Below are positions 48,901-60,800 of a DNA stretch of 64,000 bases, piece after piece; within the stretch, counting starts at the first letter, position 1; the number at the start of each line of letters is the position of its first letter. The stretch spans positions 22,609,537 to 22,673,536 of the forward strand of contig NC_134428.1 of assembly GCF_030867145.1 (NCBI RefSeq), written 5' to 3'. The position numbers and the translations under genes are program-made. Source of the DNA: Opisthocomus hoazin. Taxonomy: Eukaryota; Chordata; Aves; Opisthocomiformes; Opisthocomidae. Under the pieces are notes generated by a model, which was not told where the DNA came from, ran no database searches, and saw only the letters and a program-made list of their open reading frames with translations.

Positions 48901-51900
48901 TCAGACCCAGTCTCCATGTCCAGCGCATCTCAAGGGCTACGCCAGCAGCTAATCAGCAGGGAGAGCAACAAAAATAGCTCAGGGAAGCTGAACTCAGGGC
49001 ACGAGGAGCGATGAACTGTGGCACTGTCGTAGATTTATCTGGAAAAAGAAGAGCGCAGATCCCTGCACACCTCTGGTTTCTGGCTGTACTTCAGTGCGGC
49101 CGGGAGGGAGGGCAGGGAAGGAGCCGGACTGCCGGCAGGAGGAGCACAGCAGCCGAAGCCAGCGCTTGTGGTGCTTTTATGAGACCGAACGCAAGGTCCT
49201 GGGGACCAGAAAGTGCTGACAGGGGCAAGAACAGCCCACCACCACGCAGGGGTACGGGGCAGCTCTCCATGGGCTGGGTGCGAGCAGCACCGTGCCCAGT
49301 AGGTCCGGCTCCCCAGGCTCAGCACTTTGGTATCCGCTCGCCTGGGAGAGAAGAGCAAAGGGCAGGGACTGGGCTTGAGGAACCATCAGCCAGGAGCAAC
49401 AGCCTGTCCCATGAAAAGCCACAGAGCAGATGAGCCATTTCTCTCCCAAAATGACTAGCACAGGGGAACAAAAAAAAAAAAAAAAAAAAAAAAAGACATT
49501 TGTATTTCTGCCAGCCAACAAAATGAGATGCCACTTGTAGCCAGTGAAACTCTGCAGATTTTGCTAATAAAGGATTGCACCGTCCAGCTTCCAGCTGGAT
49601 TCCAGCCCCAGCCATGACGCGGACACTGGCAGCATCAGCCGTCGCATCCCAGCACTGTCATCCCTAAGTGGGCCGGCCCCGTGCCACGCCATGGGTTCAG
49701 GCTCGCTGCAAACTCAAGAGCTTCCCCGTGGTGGGAACACAGCTCCCACGCTGAGGTTTGCTCCCACCCTCTGCATCCTCAAGTTTGCCGTGGGGACCAT
49801 GCTGCTGGGATCGCACCCTGTCCCTCAGGAGACTCTAACACATCTCAGGAAATTTTCCCTTTTTATTCAGTCTAATTTCACCCATTAGATCTTGTTTCAG
49901 CAGGGTCCCAAGAGGATTTCACTCCTCAGCATCCTCCTCTGACTCTTCCTCCGCTTCTCTTCTCCCTCATATGCACACCGCTCGCCTTGGTGAGGCTGAT
50001 CCTTGCTTGTCACGAGCAACGCTGGCCCCAGCAATCATTTCTTCCATAGAACATGACCCTGCACTGCCCCATTTGACGGCATGTACATTTTCCACCTGGT
50101 CATGACACTCTTTTTAGGATTCAAAGGTGCAGGACCCTGCCTCACTGCATGCAGAGGCCCATGCCACATCTGTGGGACAAACACTTGAGGAGACCTTGGC
50201 CAGGCCATTACATGGTGGCCACGGATGGGAGTCTGGTCCTTATCTGCAGTTGAAGAGCAGAAAAAGAGCCAGTTTTGGAAAACCACATGCCCTCAGCATG
50301 CCACCACCCCAAGATTAGGCCAGAGACTATGTCACACTGGGATCCTGCCTGGCAAATACAGGACAAAGCAGGAGGCAAGAAGCTTATCTGCTGCTGTGGT
50401 GAGATGCAGTGTTTGGAGGGAGGATTTGGGGCAGCAGATGGGATTTCCTAGACCTCGTGCGTAAGCCCGGTGCTAGCTCCACGTCCTGGGCCAGCTGGGA
50501 CAAACATGGCTTTGGCTTTTTACCATGGGATGCTCCAAAATGAACGGTGAAGGGCAGCTCCCCTGGGCTGCCCAGGGTGCTCATAGCACCTGGGAGCAAC
50601 CATCAGTCCCCCTTCTGCTCTCCTACTCCACCACCAGTGCTCAGCTCCCCTTGCCCTCTCCTGCAGGGTGGATGATTTTGTGACAGAGAGGAGGAAAGAC
50701 CCGACGGCTGGTCATAGCAGAGCCCAGTCAGGCTGGACATCCCAGGGGTTAGACGGGCACCTCATATTACCCGGAGGCTTTCCCAAAGGGCTTGCTGCAG
50801 CCAAAGAGCCCAGCCGGCTTCTTACATAAATGACCTCAGAGCAGTGCCTCCGAGACCACCAGACCAGGCAGCAGATGCTCCGAGGCAAAATCCACCCGGT
50901 CCTGAGCAGACGTCACCTAATCAGCACATTGGCTCCTTCCCAAGGCGGACTTGGGGCACACAGTAAATATTTTACATAACTCCCACTGCCTTGGGGTCGG
51001 ATCCAGTTCAGCCTTGACGTACAGCGTGGATAGAAGCACAAGGGGTGGCCCAAGGGGCTGTAAGAGGCTTTCCTCAGCGTGGACCTGTTACACGGTCATA
51101 AGACCCCTTGTTGACCCATCTCCACTGCTTTGCCAGAGGAGGCTCCAGGAGAAATCCTGGCGTATGGAGAAGAGCCACCCACCCCCAATGGCAAATAAGG
51201 ACAGAAAAAGGGCTCAAAACAACAAGTTACTTGTGCCCCAGAACTATTTGTCCTCCAGGACTTGATAGCTGGGTACACAGCTGGAGAGGACCTGGAGAGC
51301 CCCACCACTCCTCCATAGCAAGGGCAGTCCTTTCAGCCCAACCATAGCTGGCCCAACCTTAAGCACCAAGCCAGGACACCTCTACCAGCACTCAGAAGTT
51401 TCAGATCCCAGTCTCTTCTGCTGCAAGTTACCCCCAAGTTTCTCAGCAGGAGCAGAGGCACATCAGAGGTCCTCCCTCTTTGTCCTGAGCAGTCTCCTGG
51501 AGCCCACCAGGGCTGGGCAGCTGGAGGGAGCTCATGGACGGACACAGCTGGGGGTAAAAGTAGCTGGGATGAGGCATTAGTGAGCATCAGTGAGCAACTA
51601 CAGCACTTCAACTGCCAGCGCTGACTTTCCCTCCAGGCTGCTCAATGAAGTGAAAACTGAGGCAGGGGCTATGGTGGCAGATGCTAATTCCTGTCTTAAT
51701 GTCCTCCCTCTGGGCTCACATCTCCAGCAGATTTACCCACATAGCTGCACAGGCGTTTTGGTCAAAAAAACCCCAAACAAGTGGGCGATGAGCCCTACTG
51801 TTGCCATTACTTTCCAGCACCAGGCTTGGGGGACTTTCTCATCCATAGGACATCTCCTTTTCATCCAAACCAGATCACACATGAGAACGGCGGGTTCAGA

Positions 51901-54793
51901 CAGCAACAGGAGGATGCTCGGAAGCGCGGGAAGCAACCGGCTGAGGGAAGCAGACGGGACACAACCTACCCTCTACCTGCTCCAGCCTCCCTGCTCCTCT
52001 CTGACAGGTCACTTGAATGCTTTGACCACCAACAACCCATTCTGTCTTACACAAGCAGCATTTCACACCAGCCCTGGCTACTTGCACCACCCGGGATGAG
52101 AAGCAAAGTTAAACCCATCACTGCAGAAAAAGCACCGGCAGCTTCTCCATCAGTGCTGCCCCGGGCTGAGCTGGCTGTGCCACCACCGGCCCCAAGCAGA
52201 AAACAGAGTTGGGTGAAGAATTTGGGTCTCTGTCGCTGCAGCAGGCAGAGAGGAAAGCATCAACAAATATTTGTGATATTTGTGCTCTCCTGTTATTGGC
52301 AAAGCCAGCTCACAGGCAGCTCTCAGGGTTGGGGAAAGGGCAAACAGGTCCATCTGGCAGCTGCCTGTGGCAGCCACAGCCCAGACCCAGGGTATGGCAA
52401 TAAATATAAAACCTTCACGAATTGCTCAAGTCCCAGGACAGCAAGAGGGCAGTCTGAAATCAAGGTGTATTTTAGGAAGGTAACAGGGATCAGCTGCTCG
52501 TGATGGGTGTTCAGAGGGTGAGGGCTTGGAAAACGGGAGTTCACTGGTGCCCAGAGCCAGGCAGACGAAGGGTTGAGCTATTCTTTGGTTTGCCGAGCAA
52601 AAGAAACCTGTATATTCAGATGGAAACAAATTATTTTTAAGTGAAAGACAACATTATAAAGTTTTGGTTTTTTTTTTCTGAGGCTCAAAACAGTTCACTC
52701 AATACAAAATGAACCAGCTTCTCACCAGGCTATTGCACCCATCTGTGAAATCAGAGTTCTCCTCTAGATTAGTTAAAAGACATTTTGCAAGCCAAAAAAA
52801 TCAAAGCCCCACTTAACAAAAAGAAAAATCTCCAGAGTATTCTGTCGTCTTCTGCCTTCTTGAAACAAAAACTTCCCATTTCCAAATGCTGAGCTGAAGC
52901 ACGGTGATCTTCTCAGGCATTTCTCTCCCCCATTTTGTGCAATCACACGTATTTTTCCAAACGCTGCGTGAGCTTGGGATCGGCGCCAGCCTCTGCAGCG
53001 CCGTGCAGAGCACACACAGCTGCCGGATCGAAGCCGCAGTTCGGCCGTAGAGGCAGAGCACCCCGCAAAGCCGAGGGCAGGGAGCTTGTAAAGGGGTGGG
53101 AAAAGGCTCTTTCCCTGGGGTATTCATCCCTCCGGGGTAAATCAGGGAATCCCATTTGGGACGTGGGTTTCGCGTGACAGATCCCATCAGGTGATACCTG
53201 CTGCTCCTGGATGCCCCGTGGCAATGACTTGCAAAGACCAAGGAAGGGGTAATGCCCACACAGAGCTGCTGAGGATCTTCCTAAACCCCTCCTTTGCAGC
53301 AGGGACATCACCCTCCTGCCATGCACGGGTGGCACGCACACCTCGCGTGGGGACAGCAAGCATGCTAAGCAAGGAGCATGGCGTAGATGGGGCGTAGCAC
53401 CCACAGCTGGTGTGATCCAGGTCCCTGGGAGAAGGCTAAAGTCCTCCCTCTGCTACAGCAACCCATGCCTTAAATTCAGCCCCGCCAGGCTGGTAATTTG
53501 GCTGTCACCAGGCATATATGCACATGTGAGAGCAGAAAACTATAGATATTTTTCCTGAAGTACAGCAGCCAGCACGCTGGGGCTGCCTGCCATACCAGGC
53601 ACTCTGCAGTTCTCAAAGATGCTTCTTTAGAATTTCTTGACTGTTTTTTCCTCTCTGTCCTTCCAACCTGGATGCTGGATAATAAATGACAAAGCAGCAA
53701 AGGGCTTCCCAGAGCCCACACCCAAGGGACCAGGACCCCCAGGCCCCCTCATCTCCCTTGATGTAAGGGAGCTTCCCAGTGTAAATTTTTGGGTTGGCTT
53801 ATCAGGGATCAACCTGTGCCTCTCCCCAGGGATCTTCCATCTCTGCTCCATTAAAGAAAAAAAAAGAAGAAAACTTTTAAAACCTCAATGTTTAACAAGA
53901 CAGCTGCAGGGAGGCTACTTGACTGATTGAGTTTTTACCTGGCCCTTACAGGCAAGCTGAAGTACTTAACATAGAAATGAGGTTTAGTCACAGCAAGGCA
54001 TTTGGGATTAGAGTTGGCTGAAGAAACTCTGATGGAACCACGTTCCTCCAGAATATGCACTCCTGTCAAAATTGAAATGCTTTGTCAGATTGAATAGGTT
54101 TAGCCAGAAGTTCATTTTCTAAAGAAAATGAGGCAGCGGGTGCAGGAAAACGCGTTGAATGAGAAAACCCATGCTTTTTCTTTTGAGCCATACTGGTGTG
54201 TATGTTGCAGGGGAATTTTTTTAGTTTGGTTTTTAAGTCGTACATTACTCAGGGAGGAACCTGAAGAACTGTTTTCTCTCTAATGACAAATTTACCCAAC
54301 CTCAGCAATTCCCTACTCCCTGCTGGCTTACAAGCTGGTAGCCCTGAAGACATTTATGGCTCTGCAAGAGATGTTTGCCATTGGAATCCAAGGCCAGCGT
54401 GGCTTGATAAAAGCAAGCTATCAGAACTCACCTGGAGTGAGCCTGGGGAGGCAGGGAAAGCCCAGCGGACAGTGTAAATGCAAAATAGAGCAGCAATGAC
54501 CTTCACTAAGGTGAGTCCACAGCAGCAACCAGGAATTTCTCACCTGAATCCCACACCTTTTTGGGAGCAGCATCCCACTGGAAAGCCACAGAAGGGATGG
54601 GGGGAGCCCCTTAGCACTGAGAAGATGGGTGAGTGACTTGATTTCCGTCCTGCATGACAGAGCCTGGGGGTTTCTGCAAGCCCATTAGTTTCCATTTCCA
54701 AACGGTTCCTCTGCCAAAATCCAACATCCTTCCTGTTGCGTAAATCTGCTACTCGAGTTGCTTGCCAAATGCTCATGCTCCTGGGTCAGATGG
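45911..54793. other. Anonymous flank upstream of KCNJ12
   Basis: No recognised gene on either strand. A CArG-type CCTTATTTGG lies at 46041-46050. The A25 run lies at 49470, and a weak CCTCAGTTTTC copy of the MIR-like motif at about 51650 (minus). MAP2K3, the neighbour upstream of KCNJ12 in mammals, was looked for on the minus strand and not seen. Confidence 0.5.
49470..49494 (+). repeat. A25 homopolymer run
   Basis: Twenty-five consecutive A. No recognisable retro-copy precedes it and no target-site duplication was seen, so it is called a simple repeat rather than a retroposon tail. Confidence 0.85.
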
Positions 54794-54855
54794 GTGAAAC
54801 ATGAGGGTCAGGTTTTTATCAGGAGTGAAACATGAGGGTCAGGTTTTTATCAGGA
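54794..54855. repeat. Perfect 31-bp tandem duplication
   Basis: The 31 bases starting GTGAAACATGAGGGTCAGG occur twice with no mismatch (54794-54824, 54825-54855). It looks like a recent duplication, or an assembly error. Confidence 0.95.
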
Positions 54856-57800
54856 GGCGAGGATCTCCACTTGGTTCAGACTCACACTGGGTTCTTGGGC
54901 TCTGGTCTGAACATCGATGGGGAGCAACGATGGCCTGGGCTTCTCCTCCTCCGAGACAGCACCCTTGAGCACCTGCCCGCTAACCAGGTAGGGGAAGGAG
55001 CACTGGGATTTTGGGGCGTTGGAGCCACCAGCAACCCCCAGACCAGCCACATGGATTTTGCACAGCCCTTTTGCAGGATCACAGTCCACGAAGGGCTGCA
55101 GCCACCTCCATGCTTATTTAGCTGATGCCAACACCCTCTCTTGCTCAGCTCCGGAAGGCAGAGACCCCAAACCCCCCTGAGGTCACGCTTCCCATCAGGC
55201 TATCGCACAAACCTCCACCCATATTACAGCAAAACCCCTTCCCCAGGCCATGGTGGGCTGCAAGCTATACAGGAGATTTTTGGGGGAACAACCAACAGCC
55301 CGTGGTCCAAGGCAGCAAATTCAGAGTTACCCCCCAGCTCCCTTAGCCGCTCACCGCCACTCAAACCCAGGGAGGGTTTGTGCCAGACCTCGGGCTGGGA
55401 GGTGTCCGTGAACCCTCTGCCTACTGTCCCCATGACACCAGCTGTGTGCCCAGCCATTCAAATCAAGCAGCTTTGGGGGGATTTTGTTTTTGTTTCCCCC
55501 CCTCCTCTCGCTTTGGGATGAGAGGACCTTTATAAACGCCTTCCGCTTAACCTCATTGCCAGGCGGACATTGCTGGTTTCTGCTGTCGCATCATGCTCTG
55601 AAGACAGACAGAGTTTTCTGCTCGGGCTTAAAAGGAACTTTGTTTGCAGAACACAGTGAACAACACGTGAAAGGAGAAAGGGGAAAAAAAAAAAAGATCT
55701 GTGATGTTAGCTGGAAGAAAAACCCGCTCGTTTGTTTGGACGAGGATTCTCGGCACGTACATCCTCAGGAACAAAAGGAGAATCTTGTTCTCCGCTGCGT
55801 TTGTGGGAAGAGCTCTGTAAATATTCAGGGGTGTTTGTGCTGTAGAGAAGATCACCCACCTGCCTCCAGAAACAGCCCCCAGCACCCCCAAAAATCACTG
55901 CCGAGTGGTCCAGCCCTCGCACAGCCCCACGGGTCTGGACCCCAAGTCTTTTATATGGAGTAGGAAACAAACTGCCCGTTCAAATAGAAGTAACTGCAAT
56001 AATAAAATTCCTTTGGGCAGAGGTTTTGGGAAGAAGCACAGCTCCACCTGACCTTGCTGGTACTCAACCAGATGTAGGTCAAATGTTTTAATTGCCAAGT
56101 CACTAATCCCCGACACGCAGCATTTCAATATTTGTATTGCTGCGGACTTATTGCCTTCTGAAGCCGCGGGGGGAAAGAAATAGCTGCCTGAATTGATGGG
56201 CTAGTAATTTCTGCCAAAATACAGCGCTGGATACCACTGCTTAGGATGAATGGTTGTGACTGCATGGAGAAGCAAGCAGAGCAGGAGGGAGTTACTGCTC
56301 CACCAGCTTCACCTCTGGTTGGATTCAAAGCTTTTGCCACTTTCCCAAAGCAACAGCTGCACCCTCCAGCATTGGAGCACAACTGTCCCGACCTACACAG
56401 GCAGCACATCCAGCCCAAGTACACACTTCAACCCTCCCCTCTCCTATCACGATCCAGAAACTTTGAGTAAAACTGTCGTTTGATTTTGATAAGCAACCAG
56501 ACAGCAAATCAGACCCACCAGCGTGAGCTCCTGCGAGCATCTTGCAGGCTCAGGTGCTCGCACATCTGCGGCACTCGCTGCAACCCAGGACTCCTTCAGC
56601 AGGGAGAGGACTAGCAGACTGCCTCGATGCTCCCCGAGGAGTCTGAAGAGGTGGAGTGTAATCACCCAGGATGGAATTTGGCTTGCACAGAAAAATACTA
56701 CAGCAGGAGTCAAGGCTCCTGGGTCATGCAGGGACAGGCAGGAAAGAGGACCCTGAATCATCAACTCCAGACCTTGCCATCACCAGCAACCACGTCACAA
56801 AATCCAATTTGGAAATCTATCATGGGAATCTTAAAATTAGCTCAATTTTCTACCCCCTGCCACAGCTGGCATCCTGCTCTGTAGCTGCTTCCTCCCGACA
56901 ATACCAAGGATGCTCTGGTCCAGGTGTGCCCACCCCAGGGTGGACTTCCCCATGTGTCGGGGCACATGTCACCTCGGGGCTGGCTTCCCACCTGGGCACA
57001 GCCAGTGTTGGCTCAGTGACAGCATCTCTTGAGAAGAAAAAACACAGCACAGAAAGCATCGCATTTTCAGGCCAGAATTAAAAGGTCAATTACTTTATCA
57101 TCTCTTGGGTACAGGAATGGTCTTGCTTGTTCAAACAGGGTTTAACAAGACAAGGTCCCGACCCAGAATAGAGATGTTGCTGCAGACCTGAGAGCAAACA
57201 ATAAATTCTGATGAAGACAGAGGTTGCGTCATTAAAACGGAGCGGGCTGGATTCTGCCCTTCTGTCTACCCCTGTAAATCGCAGACAAAGGATTTTCTAG
57301 ATTACATATGCACATTCCTTTCTCTGCTGCTTCGTTAAGTAATACACAGTGCCCATTTCCCAGCATATGCTGGAGCACTCGCCCCGGGGCAGCTGGTACT
57401 TTGGACCTCAGGGCGAACCAGGGAAGAAGACCCTAGGGAAAGAAAAGACTGGGGGTGATTTTGCACATCCCCCCCCTTTTCCCAGCTGTCAGAGAGGATG
57501 TACCTTTGCTTTTGTGTGGTGGATGGAAAGATCAGGTTGTGACACGGAGGCTTGGCATGGCAAGAGGAGTCGGGCAATTGGCTGCACCAGAGACCTGGGA
57601 CACGACGCTGTCTGCTGGGGCATCACATGGAGACACTTTACTTTCAGTCCTGCTTTTGCAAATAAGAGGAAAACCTTGTGTGTAGGGATTTTTTTTATTC
57701 CCTCCTTAGACTCATTCACATAAATTAGTTCTTTGGGCACCTGATAGCAAGGGATGTCTCCCAGCTTTGGGATGCCAGAGGATGGAAGAGGCTGTGCCTG

Positions 57801-60800
57801 CTAGGGTACAAGGCTTGCACCCCTCCTTTGCTCCATTCCCCCCATGTCTGACCGCTGCAAATGGAGCAGTTTGTGTAACTGCCCAAAGCCCATCCCATGG
57901 AGGGCACAGAACAGGTCACAACAGGGAGTACTGGCCTCTGGACTGAGCTGGTCCTGCGGTGCTTGAAACGTCACCAGTGTCCCACAGGGACAAGTATCAA
58001 ATGGGAGAGTTTGTCTTCCCAACCCAAAGCCATTAGTTACAAAACAGACAAGAGGGCTTAAAGCTCTTATGTTTGTACATGTTGGCTCAGCCCTTTAGGG
58101 AATTCCTGATATGCCAGAGCATCTAATCTCTGCAAATCACTTATTCTGCCCTGCTCTGGGTTTTCCTTTTTAATCAACTTAATCTTTATTCATGAGGTGC
58201 GTTGCTGCATTACAGAAACGCCCAGATCCTGAACATCAGGCTCCGGAAAGGGAAACTGGGGAAACTTGGTGTTTGTTCCAGCCGGGGCTTAAGATCTGGA
58301 GCAATTTGTCTGGACTCATGGCAGGCCCTAGCACTGCTTCATGTCCCGGCAGGGAGAGAAGGAGAAGGAGGTGGGAAATGGCCCAAGCACGCAGAGGACA
58401 AGAGCTACACCCCGAGGCTGGCACGCTTTGATCAGCACATCTCATTGCTAGATTTAATCAGTGAGGTCCATGCTCACCTAGCCTTGTCGATGGAGCAGTA
58501 TTTTTTTTTTCTAAAAAAAATAAAATTCTTTGAAATAAAAACAATAAACGAAAGAGATCAAAGAAATGAGCGACCAGCAAGTGACAGCAACACAAAGGAA
58601 AGAATAAAGGAAGTGCTAATGGAATTTCGAGGGGAGAAGTGAGGCAGGAGGGAAGCTTCGCCCACGGAGCAAGTGAAGAGCCAGGATGCCAGGACCCCAT
58701 GACGGCTCAGCCGCTTCCCCGACCCATCCCCACCTAAGGCAGAGTTCCACGAGCTGTCTCCAAGAAGGTACCCAAGCAGAGCACGGCGGGATGGAGCAGT
58801 CTGATACCAAGAACAAGCTCCTAGGAGTGGGCTGGGGAACACCGGTGCTGGCACTTCTGTTTTGGGAAGACAGGAGCAAATTCCATGCACGCTTCCCTGG
58901 AAGCAAAGGGCCATCCTTTGGGGGTTCCCAAGATGGGCTGGCTGAGCATGACCCCATCCCCACAGATCAGCCCCAAAGCACCCTGAGTTTCCCCAGTATA
59001 AACTGCAGCGCTCAGCTCCTCCGAGCACCAGCCTCCCCACAACCATGATCCAAAGGTACTAATGGGATTGTAATTCCTCTAATGAGCTGTAATTAATTAA
59101 TTACCCTGTTAGCACAAGAGTTTTACATTTTTTTGGCAAACACAATGCTGTCTTGTAGCTAGAGGGAGGCTCTTCCCCAGCACCATCAGGCTCTGATCGC
59201 AGCTGCACACAAGCCCCGTCTCAGCACCGAGCACACTTCGCTGTTCACCCAGGGATCTCGTTCCCCTCCAGCTTGATCCAACACTGTTTGTACCTTAGGG
59301 AGGGGACCCACACAGCTCACAGATCTCCCCCAGGTTACGGACAACCAAGCGACAGACATTAATTCAGAGGGTTTGCAGGCATCTCCTCCATCAGGCCCTC
59401 AAGAACATCAATTCTCTCTAGCAAATTTAACAAGAAAAACACACCACAGGCAGAGAGTAAGAGATACCAGGGCTCTCTGTGGTCCCTGCAGAGCAGAATC
59501 ACGCTGGGGGAAACTCCCAAAAGCACCAAGAATGTAGGCAAAGCAGGCTGGGGGAAGGCAGAGGCAGCATCTGAGCTGTATTAAGCAGCCCCGGGATGCT
59601 CAGAGCTGTGCTGCAGCCTCCCATGTGCCTGGGACGCAGGATTGCACCCAGCCACCTCTCCCAGCTTGGCTTCTCCATTACCTCCACGCTTAATAATTAA
59701 AGCCTCAGTGTAAAGGCATTAAAGTTTCAGGGACTGACACGTTCAGAGCGAGACATCAGCACTCAGGGACAGGCGAGAGCTCATTAACCCTGCACAGAGC
59801 AGGCAGTGAGGAACAGATCCCTGCCCATCTGTCCCCACAGACGGACCCTTTCCTCCCCACAAATCCTGTCATCCCAGATGCACTTTCCAAGAGCATCCAG
59901 CCCAGAGTACAGGGGAAGTTTGCTCAACATCAAGGGCCTCTAAAATGTCCTAAGAGATGGGGGGTTCTTCCCAGGGAGCGTGGCTTTTTATGACGCACAC
60001 GGAGCCAGCTCTGAGCGAGGGCTTCACATTACCTTTGGCTGGCTGCGGAGGCTGAACAGGAGGGCTCTTCTGTGGAAGCAGATGGAGCCAGCGTGCCTGG
60101 GAGCCAGCCCAGCCCTGCTGCGGTGACAGACTGTCCCACGCTGCCTCCCCAACCATGCTGTGCTGAGACCCCCACGCAGGAGGCAGCCGAGGGGCTGAGC
60201 ACTGGCACAACTCATCCCACCACCACACTCCACCCCAAACAGCCACCATCATCACCCTCCCCCAACATCCAACTCACCCTGCTTGTTTCCTCCTGTATAT
60301 ATAACCCAGCAGGCTGGGGAGGAGGATGCCTCTCCTCTCACTAGGCTCAGCTGGGCAGGGTACACCATCTTCCTTCAAATACTCACAGCAATTAAGCTAA
60401 TTGCATCCCCCTGGGTAGCTGATGCTGGTTCCCTGATCGTGCAGCCCAGAGGCTCTGGGTCCCTCTGCACTTTGTGGGATACGATCCCCTTGCACACAGG
60501 GTGGCATCCCCCAGATGAAACTCTTTAGACACTTTATTTGCTCTTAGAGCTTCATTGTATGTGACCGCAGCCCACCGCAGCCGGGGTGGGTGCGGGAGCG
60601 GAGCCCGTCCCTCCATGGACTGGCGGAGGATTGGGTTTGGAGGAGCTCTGCCCATAGGGTAGCGGGGTCAGGACTGATTTGGGGTTGAGAACAGGGGCCA
60701 GCAGCGCTCAGGCAGCCTCTTTGGCTTCCCTCTGCTTGCTACATCTCCTCCAGAAATGAAGTGCTGTTTGCATTAGGAAGCGCAGAGGAGTGAGGCCATC

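Noticed and set aside
49470..49494. A25 run as the tail of a processed retrocopy
   Set aside because: No gene-like sequence upstream and no flanking target-site duplication.
58202..58642. 146-residue plus-strand frame
   Set aside because: No recognisable domain. The lysine-rich end comes from a local A-rich stretch, and no splice or promoter context supports it.
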